Positions 1 through 5,541 of a stretch of DNA of 5,541 bases are shown piece by piece. Position 1 is the stretch's first letter. Every line of letters starts with the position of its first letter. The position numbers were made by a program, and so were the translations under genes. Source of the stretch: Burkholderiales bacterium (GTDB taxonomy: Bacteria; Pseudomonadota; Gammaproteobacteria; Burkholderiales; Burkholderiaceae_C); contig JANXMO010000334.1 of the NCBI GenBank assembly GCA_025354615.1, positions 1 to 5,541 on the forward strand, given 5' to 3'. The notes under the pieces are model-generated. The model saw nothing but the letters and a program-made list of their open reading frames with translations. It searched no databases and had not been told where the DNA came from.

Positions 1-1131
1 TTCGCGCAGCGCCGCCAGCGCGGGCCACGAAGCGCCTTCGACCCGCGGCGACAGCGGCACGCCGGCGGCGGCGGCCAGCGCTTCGAGCTGCTGGCGGCGC
101 TGCTGCTGCGGCTGCTCGCGCAGGTCGGTGCCGCCGGCTTCGAGCACGTCGTAAGCGAGGAAGCTGACCGGCATGTCGGCGAGGATTTTCTTGCTCAGCG
201 TCTTGCGGCCGATGCGCTGCTGCAGCTGGCTGAAGGGCGCTGGCGCGCCGTCACGCCAGACCAGAATTTCACCATCGAGCACGGTGCCGTCGGGCAGGCC
301 CTGGGCGAGTGCCACCACTTCCGGAAAGCGCTCGGTCATCAACTCTTCGCCGCGCGACCACACCCACACCTGCCCGGCGCGGCGCACCAGCTGGGCACGA
401 ATGCCGTCGTACTTCCATTCGACCAGCCAGTCGTCGGGCGTACCGAGCTGGGCCTCGAACTGGGGCACCGCCAATTCGAGCTGGTGCGCCAGAAAAAACG
501 GGTAAGGCAGGCCGACGTTGCCGCCGCCGCCCGGCGCTTCGTCGGCCGACAGCAGGCGCAAATACGCGGCGGCTTCGGGCCGCGCGGTCTTGTCGGTGAA
601 ACCCATCATGCGGTGCGCCAGCACTTTGGCATCCAGCCCGCTGTGCAGGGCCAGCGCCCGCTGCACCAGCAGCTTGCTGACGCCGACGCGAAAACCGCCG
701 CCGATCAGCTTGATCAGCAGGAAGCGGCTGGTGCCGTCGAGTTCGTCCCAGTAGCCGTTGATGCGCTCGGTCTGCACCTCGGGCGGCAGCGTGCGCAGCG
801 GCAGCAAGCGCTGCTCGATCCACTCGGCCAGGCCGACATCACTAGCCCGCGTGGCCCGCGGCAGCACATGGGCGATGGTTTCGGCCAGATCGCCCACCGC
901 GTGGTAGCACTCGTCGAACAGCCAGTCGTCGATGCCAGCTCGCTGGCAGGCGAGTGCGCGCAGGCTGGCGGTCGGCACCACCTGGCGCGGCTTGCCGCCG
1001 GACAGGAAGTAGACGGCCCAGGCGGCGTCAGCCGGCGCGGCATTGGCAAAGTACTGCCGCAGCGCCTCGACCTTGGCCAGCGTCGAGGTGCTGGCGTCGA
1101 TGGCGTTGAACAGCGTGGCGAAGCGTTGCAT
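1..1131 (-). CDS. ATP-dependent DNA ligase, ligase-associated repair cluster type (C-terminus cut by window edge)
   Basis: The product should seal nicks in duplex DNA in the cytoplasm, using ATP to adenylate its catalytic lysine. I read 377 residues from ATG 1131 with no stop before base 1. An N-terminal helical DNA-binding domain fills about residues 1-200 (GGGFRVGVSKLLVQRAL near 144-160). The nucleotidyltransferase core follows: motif I EWKYDGIR with lysine K240, motif Ia WSRGEELMTE (258-267), motif III VLDGEIL (284-290), LQQRIGRK (303-310) and motif IIIa FLAYDVLE (324-331). Motifs IV and V and the OB-fold domain would lie past the left edge; bacterial members of this family usually have about 530-560 residues. 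The start lies 18 nt after the exonuclease stop, with no strong ribosome-binding site. The neighbouring exonuclease points to the ligase family found with Lhr-type helicase and PdeM phosphoesterase genes, rather than to LigD of end joining. That subfamily assignment is inference from context. Confidence 0.93.
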   Translation of the reverse strand, partial: MQRFATLFNAIDASTSTLAKVEALRQYFANAAPADAAWAVYFLSGGKPRQVVPTASLRALACQRAGIDDWLFDECYHAVGDLAETIAHVLPRATRASDVGLAEWIEQRLLPLRTLPPEVQTERINGYWDELDGTSRFLLIKLIGGGFRVGVSKLLVQRALALHSGLDAKVLAHRMMGFTDKTARPEAAAYLRLLSADEAPGGGGNVGLPYPFFLAHQLELAVPQFEAQLGTPDDWLVEWKYDGIRAQLVRRAGQVWVWSRGEELMTERFPEVVALAQGLPDGTVLDGEILVWRDGAPAPFSQLQQRIGRKTLSKKILADMPVSFLAYDVLEAGGTDLREQPQQQRRQQLEALAAAAGVPLSPRVEGASWPALAALRE

Positions 1132-1149
1132 GGCGGGCCCGTCCGCGTG

Positions 1150-2286
1150 TCAAAACGGTGGTGGCGCCGGCAGCGCGGCGGTGGCCGCAGCGCCATCGGC
1201 GTTTTCAGCCGCGTCTGGCGCAGCGGCTGCGGGCGGCTCGGCGTCCTGCCGCTCGTCGTCGTATTCGGTGTGGAACGACCCGGCTTCCAGGCCCTGCTGC
1301 TGCAGCCAGCGCACCATCACCGCCTCGTAGCCGTGGGTGACGATGACGCGCTGCGCGCCGGTGGCGCCGATGGCGCGCTGCAGGCCGGGCCAATCGGCGT
1401 GGTCGCTGAGCACGAAGCCGCGGTCGACGGCGCGGCGGCGGCGGGCGCCGCGCAGCTGCATCCAGCCGCTGGCAAAGGCGTCGCTGGCGCTTTGGCCGGC
1501 GATGTCGAAACGCCGGGCCCAGCTGCTGCCCTGCACCGCGGGCGGCGCAATCGCCAGCGCGCGGCGCAGGCTGGCTTTGTCGGTCACTTCGGTGACGAGC
1601 TGGGTTTCCGGCAGGCGCACGCCAGCCTCGCGGTAGGCGCGGTTCAGCGGTTCCACGGCGCCGTGCACGACGATGGGGCCGATGCTGGCGTCAACGCCCG
1701 CCAGAATGCGCTGCGCCTTGCCGAAGCTGTAGCCCAGCAGCAGGCTGGCGCGGCCGGCATCGGCATTGGCCTGCCACCAGGCGTTGATGTCGGCGAACAG
1801 CTCGTGCTGCGGTTGCCAGCGGTAAATCGGCAGGCCGAAGGTGCTTTCGGTGATGAAGCAGTGGCAGCGCACCGGCTCGAACGCGGCGCAGGTCAGGTTG
1901 TCTTCCCGCGCATCACTGGTGGCGCCGCTGACGTAGTAGTCACCCGACGCCACCCACACCTGCCCGCCGTGTTCCAGCCGCACCTGGGCCGAGCCGAGCA
2001 CATGGCCGGCCGGGTGCAGGCTGACACGCACGCCGTGGTGCTCGATTTGTTCGCCGTAAGCCAGCGTCTGCAGCGTGATCACGCCCAGGCGCGAGCGCAT
2101 CACGCCTTCGGCCGGCGCCGCCGCAAGGTAGTGCTGATGGCCGACGCGCGAGTGGTCAGCGTGGGCATGGGTGATGACGGCGCGCTCAACGGGCCGCCAC
2201 GGGTCGATATAAAAATCGCCGGGCGGGCAATACAGCCCTTCGGGGCGTTCGACGATGAGGTCAGCGCTGGGCATCGTGGTGGGCAT
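1150..2286 (-). CDS. Ligase-associated DNA exonuclease, metallo-beta-lactamase / beta-CASP-like fold
   Basis: This is a 378-residue predicted metal-dependent nuclease, related to the SNM1/CPSF branch of the metallo-beta-lactamase superfamily and thought to process DNA ends for the ligase encoded next to it. The metal-binding motif THAHADH is at 39-45 (H40, H42, D44, H45). HPAGHVLGSAQV follows at 91-102, SGDY with D116 at 114-117, and ESTFG at 147-151. LLGYSFGKAQRI (183-194), typical of the ligase-associated group, GFVLSDHADW (290-299) and VTHGY (316-320) complete the core. About 35 C-terminal residues are rich in alanine, proline and acidic residues and look disordered. ATG 2286 lies 17 nt after the clsB stop. 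A second ATG at 2274 is possible, and neither has a clear Shine-Dalgarno. The role in repair is inferred from family and neighbour; the fold is clear. Confidence 0.93.
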   Translation of the reverse strand: MPTTMPSADLIVERPEGLYCPPGDFYIDPWRPVERAVITHAHADHSRVGHQHYLAAAPAEGVMRSRLGVITLQTLAYGEQIEHHGVRVSLHPAGHVLGSAQVRLEHGGQVWVASGDYYVSGATSDAREDNLTCAAFEPVRCHCFITESTFGLPIYRWQPQHELFADINAWWQANADAGRASLLLGYSFGKAQRILAGVDASIGPIVVHGAVEPLNRAYREAGVRLPETQLVTEVTDKASLRRALAIAPPAVQGSSWARRFDIAGQSASDAFASGWMQLRGARRRRAVDRGFVLSDHADWPGLQRAIGATGAQRVIVTHGYEAVMVRWLQQQGLEAGSFHTEYDDERQDAEPPAAAAPDAAENADGAAATAALPAPPPF

Positions 2287-2303
2287 TCAGCTTGCGCGGC
2301 GCT

Positions 2304-3593
2304 TCAATAGCGGCCGCTTGCACCAGCCATGCGCAGGTAGACATACGCGCACCAAGCCACCACCGTACGGCGGGCCGCGCCCAGCATGCCGCCCTGCCGT
2401 GCGGCGCTGGCGTCGATTTCGCTCGCCACCGCGACGGCCTGCTCGAACTGCGCCGCCAGATCGGCAGCAAAGTCACGGTCCCGCACGACGACATTGGCCT
2501 CCAGGTTCAGCAGCAGCGAGCTGGGGTCGATGTTGGAGCTGCCAACCGTGGCCCAGTCGTCATCGACCACCGCCACCTTGGCGTGCAGGTACGCCGGCGT
2601 GTACTCGTAAATGCGCACGCCGTGACCGAGCATCTCGTCGTACAGCGCGCGCGCAGCCAGCCCTGCAATCCGGTAGTCGACTTTGCCCTGCAGCAGCAGG
2701 CGCACGCACACGCCGCGCCGCGCGGCTTGCCGCAGCACGCGACGGAACACGCGGCCGGGGTAGAAGTATGGCGAAATCAAATCGATGCGGTGCTGCGCGC
2801 TGCGAATGGCTTCGACGTAACTTCGTTCGATGGTGCGGCGCTGGCTGAAGTTGTCGCGCAGCACGAAAGCGGCGCGCACGGGAGGCAGCCCGGCGGCGGG
2901 CGTAGCGCCCAGGTCGGGCATGCGCACACGGTTGAACAATCGGCGCGCCCGCGCCAGCGGCTCGGCATCGCGCGCGAAGGCCGCCAGTTCTTCCTTGAAA
3001 TCGCGGCCCACCTGGGCCCGGGTCCACAACGCGCGCGTGGCCTGCGTGATGGCGGTCACCAACGGCCCACGCACCGCCACGGCGAAGTCGAGCCGTGGCG
3101 CCTCGGCCCAGCCGTGCAGCAGGTCGAAGCGGTCGTCGATCAAGTTGATGCCGCCAACAAAAGCCACATCGCCGTCGACGGTGCACAGCTTTTGATGCAG
3201 CCGGCGCAGCTGCCCGGGCTGCAGCCATTGCCACCAGCGTTCGAGCGGGCGAAACACGGTCAGGCGCACGCCCGCGCCTTCCAGCTGCCGCCGCAGCGCG
3301 GGCAGCGGGCCCTTGCTGCCGAAACCATCTACCACCACGTGCACGCGCACGCCACGCGTGGCCGCATCGGCCAGTGCCTGCAGCACGGCGGCCGGCCCGG
3401 CGTCGTTGTGCACGATGTAGCTGGCCAGCCAAATTTCCTCCTGCGCCTGCTCGATGGCGGCCACCATCGCGGGAAACAGCGCATCACCGCCACGCAGCAG
3501 CGTGAGCGCATTGCCGCCGGTGAATTGCAATGGCGGCCACGTCGGCGGGCGCTTCACCGGGCCGGCGCCGGCAGGCGTGCGGGCAGCCGTCAT
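2304..3593 (-). CDS. clsB: Cardiolipin synthase B (phospholipase D superfamily)
   Basis: The product makes cardiolipin at the inner membrane by transferring phosphatidyl groups. It has 429 residues, close to the 413 of E. coli ClsB. Two HKD catalytic motifs are intact: LHQKLCTVDG (H133, K135, D140), followed by VAFVGGINLIDD, and LHAKVAVVDD (H337, K339, D344), followed by WATVGSSNIDPSS and LNLEANV. These flanks match the ClsB branch, and there is no long N-terminal membrane segment of the ClsA kind. A typical PLD-fold stretch, FVLRDNF...RRTIERSYVEAIRSAQ, opens the second half, with ISPYFYPG near 273-280. ATG 3593 overlaps the stop of the upstream phosphodiesterase gene by 4 nt (ATGA), so translation is probably coupled; no strong ribosome-binding site of its own is visible. 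The EEP–clsB pair parallels E. coli ybhP–clsB. Confidence in the function is high; substrate preference cannot be read from sequence. Confidence 0.95.
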   Translation of the reverse strand: MTAARTPAGAGPVKRPPTWPPLQFTGGNALTLLRGGDALFPAMVAAIEQAQEEIWLASYIVHNDAGPAAVLQALADAATRGVRVHVVVDGFGSKGPLPALRRQLEGAGVRLTVFRPLERWWQWLQPGQLRRLHQKLCTVDGDVAFVGGINLIDDRFDLLHGWAEAPRLDFAVAVRGPLVTAITQATRALWTRAQVGRDFKEELAAFARDAEPLARARRLFNRVRMPDLGATPAAGLPPVRAAFVLRDNFSQRRTIERSYVEAIRSAQHRIDLISPYFYPGRVFRRVLRQAARRGVCVRLLLQGKVDYRIAGLAARALYDEMLGHGVRIYEYTPAYLHAKVAVVDDDWATVGSSNIDPSSLLLNLEANVVVRDRDFAADLAAQFEQAVAVASEIDASAARQGGMLGAARRTVVAWCAYVYLRMAGASGRY

Positions 3594-4387
3594 TCAAGCT
3601 CGAATTCCGCCACCAGCGGCAAATGGTCCGACATGCGGGCCCAGGCCGGCCCGCGCGGCACAAAGGTACTGCTGCAGCGCAGGCCGCGCGTGTAGATGCG
3701 ATCCAGCGAAAACACCGGCACGCGGGACGGGAACGTGCGCGGCGCCGGCAGCGCACCCGCGGCGGCGCGCTGCAGCCCCATCGCGCGGATGGGTGCGTCC
3801 AGCCGCTCGCCCCAATCGTTGAAATCACCGGCCAGCACCAGGCGCTCGTCCACCGGCACGTTGGCGGCGATGAACTGCGCAATGCGCTCGATTTGCCGCA
3901 CCCGGCTGCTGTGCATCAGCCCCAGGTGGGCGACGATGGTGTGCAGGCGGGTGCCGTTCCAGTCGACCGGCACATGCAGCAGGCCGCGCTGCTCGAAGCG
4001 GTGGTCGGACACATCGTGATGGCCCGCGTCGCCCAGCGGCCAGCGTGACAGCAGCGCGTTGCCGTGCTCGCCATGCCGCGTTTTGGCATTGCTGCGGTAG
4101 GCCACGGCATAGCCCTCGGGCGCCAGGAAGTCGGCTTGCGGCACGCGGGGCCAGCCGTGTGTTTGATCGGGGAACTGGCGTGCTTCGAGACGGTTGAAGC
4201 TGCGCACTTCCTGCAGGAAAACCAGGTCAGCGTCGAGCGCTTCGATGCCCAGCACCAGGTTGTGGATTTCCAGCCGCTTGCGCGGGCCCACGCCTCGAAC
4301 GCCTTTGTGGATGTTGTAGGTGGCCACCCGCAGCAAATGCAGCGGGTGCTGTGTGGAGACAGCCGGGCGGGAAGACAAAAAGCTCAT
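3590..4387 (-). CDS. Endonuclease/exonuclease/phosphatase-fold protein, YbhP-like
   Basis: This 265-residue protein has the fold of DNase I, exonuclease III and inositol phosphatases, a metal-dependent phosphodiesterase. The signature positions are all present: VATYNIHKGV with N25, LVFLQE with E60, an HGEHGNALLSRWP stretch (105-117), IVAHLGL with H154, LAGDFNDW with D188 and N190, LDRIY with D229, and SDHLPL with D254 and H255. No signal peptide or membrane segment is obvious, so it is probably cytoplasmic. ATG 4387 overlaps the nudB stop by 4 nt and its own stop overlaps the clsB start by 4 nt, placing it inside a tightly coupled set. E. coli YbhP, next to clsB, has a similar size and fold. 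The substrate is unknown; DNA, a phospholipid head group or a small phosphoester are all possible. I see the catalytic set directly, and the link to lipid metabolism is only contextual. Confidence 0.9.
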   Translation of the reverse strand: MSFLSSRPAVSTQHPLHLLRVATYNIHKGVRGVGPRKRLEIHNLVLGIEALDADLVFLQEVRSFNRLEARQFPDQTHGWPRVPQADFLAPEGYAVAYRSNAKTRHGEHGNALLSRWPLGDAGHHDVSDHRFEQRGLLHVPVDWNGTRLHTIVAHLGLMHSSRVRQIERIAQFIAANVPVDERLVLAGDFNDWGERLDAPIRAMGLQRAAAGALPAPRTFPSRVPVFSLDRIYTRGLRCSSTFVPRGPAWARMSDHLPLVAEFELE

Positions 4388-4833
4388 CGGGTGTGTCGAC
4401 TGGGCGCAAGGCGTGGCAGTTGCAATACGGCCTCAGCATTGGAAGGGGAAAAACAGCGATCGGCCGCCTCGCGCCATGGCAACCACACCTGCTGCACGTG
4501 TTCGCGCGGCGCCAGCACGATGGGCACCTGGCGCGGCACGCACAGGCCGAAAACGTGCTCGGTGTTGTGCGTGATGCCCGGCGCGTAGCGATGGCGCCAG
4601 ACGGGATAAATCTCGTAGACATTGCGCAAATTCCAGTCGCGCAACTGCGCATGCGCAACGCCGGCCATGCCGACCACGATGCCGGTTTCTTCAGCCACTT
4701 CACGGCAAGCGGTGTGCCGCAACGGCTCATCCGGCGTGTCTTTCGAACCAGTGACGCTTTGCCAGAAGTCCGGGGCGTCGGCACGTTCAAGCAGCAGCAC
4801 TTGCAAATCGGCGCTGTAGAGCACCACCAGCAC
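4384..4833 (-). CDS. nudB: Dihydroneopterin triphosphate diphosphatase, Nudix family (start uncertain)
   Basis: The product removes pyrophosphate from dihydroneopterin triphosphate, an early step of folate synthesis. The Nudix box is clear: with the GTG at 4833 as residue 1, G29, E36, REVAEETG (44-51) carry the metal-binding glutamates E45, E48 and E49. FWQSVTGSKD before it and HRYAPGITHNTEHVFGL after it match the NudB subfamily closely. The start is unresolved. GTG 4833 gives 149 residues but cuts into the first strand, because in-frame codons upstream (4848-4834) spell KIPES, aligning with the conserved YKRPVS start of E. coli NudB. No ATG, GTG or TTG lies in frame between there and minE. 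A CTG at 4893 overlaps the minE stop, has GAGG 7 nt ahead and would give 169 residues. The stop overlaps the next gene's ATG by 4 nt. Product confidence is high; the stated start is the conservative one. Confidence 0.9.
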   Translation of the reverse strand: MLVVLYSADLQVLLLERADAPDFWQSVTGSKDTPDEPLRHTACREVAEETGIVVGMAGVAHAQLRDWNLRNVYEIYPVWRHRYAPGITHNTEHVFGLCVPRQVPIVLAPREHVQQVWLPWREAADRCFSPSNAEAVLQLPRLAPSRHTR

Positions 4834-4889
4834 TGACTCGGGGATTTTCGCGGGCGCCGACGGTACAAGCGTGGTGCCCGGCGCTGGGT

Positions 4890-5150
4890 TCAGCGCGCCG
4901 CCTCGGGCAGCTCGATCTTGACCTGCAGCACTTCGAGATCGCCCTGGCGCTCCAATTCCACCTTGATGTCGCCGGAGTTGATGGACACGTATTTCGAAAT
5001 CACCGCCAGCAGCTCGCGCTGCAGCTCGGGCAAGTAAGCGGGGTCACGCGTGCGGCCGTTGCGCTCGTGGGCCAGGATGATCTGCAGCCGCTCCTTGGCG
5101 ACGTTGGCAGTCTTGTTCTTTTCGCCGACGAAAAATGACAGGAAGCCCAT
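4890..5150 (-). CDS. minE: Cell division topological specificity factor MinE
   Basis: MinE stimulates the MinD ATPase at the membrane and drives the pole-to-pole oscillation that keeps the FtsZ ring at midcell. The product has 86 residues from ATG 5150, the usual size. It opens with [10 protein letters not shown], the short amphipathic membrane-targeting segment. Next comes the MinD-activating contact region [17 protein letters not shown] (about 13-29), the most conserved part of the family. The C-terminal topological domain follows, with [16 protein letters not shown] and the strand-forming [26 protein letters not shown] at 5159 would add three residues, but ATG 5150 is preferred: a near-perfect Shine-Dalgarno lies 8 nt ahead and the family starts at this point. 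minE begins 5 nt after the minD stop, so the two are co-transcribed and probably translationally coupled, which fits the fixed MinD:MinE balance needed for oscillation. Confidence 0.97.
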   Translation of the reverse strand: MGFLSFFVGEKNKTANVAKERLQIILAHERNGRTRDPAYLPELQRELLAVISKYVSINSGDIKVELERQGDLEVLQVKIELPEAAR

Positions 5151-5155
5151 GCCGC

Positions 5156-5163
5156 TCACCTCC
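5156..5163 (-). promoter_or_regulatory. Ribosome-binding site of minE
   Basis: On the minus strand the sequence GGAGGTGA is fully complementary to the 3' end of 16S rRNA. Its GGAGG core ends 8 nt before ATG 5150, an ideal spacing, and this fixes the minE start. Its last three bases are the minD stop codon, so terminating ribosomes sit on the minE initiation site. Confidence 0.85.
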
Positions 5164-5541
5164 CGCCGAACAGGCGCTTGAAGAAGCCAGGCTTGACGGC
5201 CTCGACGAAGCGCATCGGCCGCTCCTCGCCGAGAAAGCGCGCGATCACGTCTTTGTAGGCTTCAGCGACGTCGGTGCCCGCCATGTGGATCGCCGGCAGG
5301 CCCTGGTTCGACGCGTCGAGCACCGACTCCGACTCCGGAATCACACCGATCAGCGGAATGCGCAGGATGTCGTGGATGTCCTCGAGGCTCAACATCTGCC
5401 CACCTTCGACGCGGTGCGGGTTGTAGCGGGTGATCAGCAAGTGCTCTTTGATGGGCTCCAGCTTGTCGATGGCGCGGCGGGTCTTGCTGTTGAGCATGCC
5501 GAGAATGCGGTCGGAGTCGCGCACCGACGAGACCTCGGGGT
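5156..5541 (-). CDS. minD: Septum site-determining protein MinD, C-terminal part (cut by window edge)
   Basis: MinD is a ParA/MinD-type ATPase that binds the membrane in its ATP form, recruits MinC and is released by MinE. Only the last 127 residues are here; the gene runs off the right edge in frame, and the P-loop and deviant Walker A lysine are outside. The visible part reads [16 protein letters not shown], the typical MinD segment following the Walker B region, then [39 protein letters not shown] and a C-terminal amphipathic membrane-targeting helix, [11 protein letters not shown]. An intact targeting helix indicates a functional end. The TGA at 5158-5156 lies inside the minE ribosome-binding site. 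minC is expected upstream, outside the window, if the usual minCDE order holds. The GTG at 5524 is an internal valine codon, not a start. Confidence 0.97.
   Translation of the reverse strand, partial: PEVSSVRDSDRILGMLNSKTRRAIDKLEPIKEHLLITRYNPHRVEGGQMLSLEDIHDILRIPLIGVIPESESVLDASNQGLPAIHMAGTDVAEAYKDVIARFLGEERPMRFVEAVKPGFFKRLFGGR

Noticed and set aside
484..2310. 608-codon open frame on the plus strand, opposite the ligase and the exonuclease
   Set aside because: It spans two well-supported genes on the other strand, its translation is low-complexity Ala/Gly/Gln/Val with no recognisable domain, and long antisense frames are common in GC-rich coding DNA.
2309..2318. Perfect 10-bp palindrome AGCGGCCGCT at the end of clsB
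   Set aside because: It lies in codons of the intact clsB C-terminus, is too short for a terminator or operator call, and such palindromes are expected in GC-rich DNA.
2292..3695. 467-codon open frame on the plus strand, opposite clsB
   Set aside because: It mirrors the codons of clsB, is rich in His/Gln/Ala/Arg and shows no motif; clsB with two intact HKD motifs explains the stretch.
4064..4588. 174-codon plus-strand frame across the EEP/nudB junction
   Set aside because: It lies antisense to two genes with clear family motifs, and no domain is seen in its translation.
4227..4868. Minus-strand frame starting at TTG 4868, shifted relative to nudB
   Set aside because: It is rich in Arg, Cys and Trp and lacks the Nudix motifs, which lie in the other frame. 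I considered whether its start could feed nudB through a frameshift, but nothing in the sequence demands one.
4854..4884. Inverted repeat GCGCCG/CGGCGC between minE and nudB as a possible terminator
   Set aside because: The stem is only 6 bp with a loop of about 19 nt and no T-tract follows; chance GC pairing is likely, and it may lie inside the true nudB N-terminus.
5157..5159. GTG start for minE overlapping the minD stop
   Set aside because: ATG 5150 has an ideal Shine-Dalgarno 8 nt upstream and matches the family start; the GTG lies inside that Shine-Dalgarno.

Overview
The window is a compact, GC-rich stretch of a proteobacterial chromosome. Every supported gene is on the minus strand, so transcription runs from the right edge to the left. 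The MinD/MinE sequences, the NudB–phosphodiesterase–ClsB run and the GC-driven codon use suggest a betaproteobacterium of the Burkholderiales, perhaps Comamonadaceae. That placement rests on recalled family resemblance, not on a search.

In transcription order (right to left) the genes are: the C-terminal end of minD (cut by the right edge), minE, nudB (a Nudix hydrolase of folate synthesis), an endonuclease/exonuclease/phosphatase-fold (EEP) protein, clsB (cardiolipin synthase B), a metallo-beta-lactamase-fold exonuclease of the DNA-ligase-associated type, and an ATP-dependent DNA ligase cut by the left edge. minD and minE are separated by 5 nt. nudB/EEP and EEP/clsB each overlap by 4 nt (ATGA). 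clsB/exonuclease and exonuclease/ligase are 17 and 18 nt apart. There is no gene-free stretch of 300 bases, and I see no convincing promoter or terminator, so all seven genes could lie on one transcript.

The chain joins three jobs. MinD and MinE place the division site by oscillating on the membrane. The NudB–EEP–ClsB group covers a folate step plus phospholipid synthesis; the EEP–ClsB pair matches E. coli ybhP–clsB. The exonuclease–ligase pair belongs to a DNA-repair cassette that usually also holds an Lhr-type helicase and a PdeM-type phosphoesterase, expected beyond the left edge if the cassette is complete.

I found no clearly new system. The points most worth a second look are the unresolved start of nudB (best upstream candidate a CTG overlapping the minE stop), the tight coupling of the repair cassette to the clsB operon, and the linkage of cardiolipin synthesis to the Min genes.
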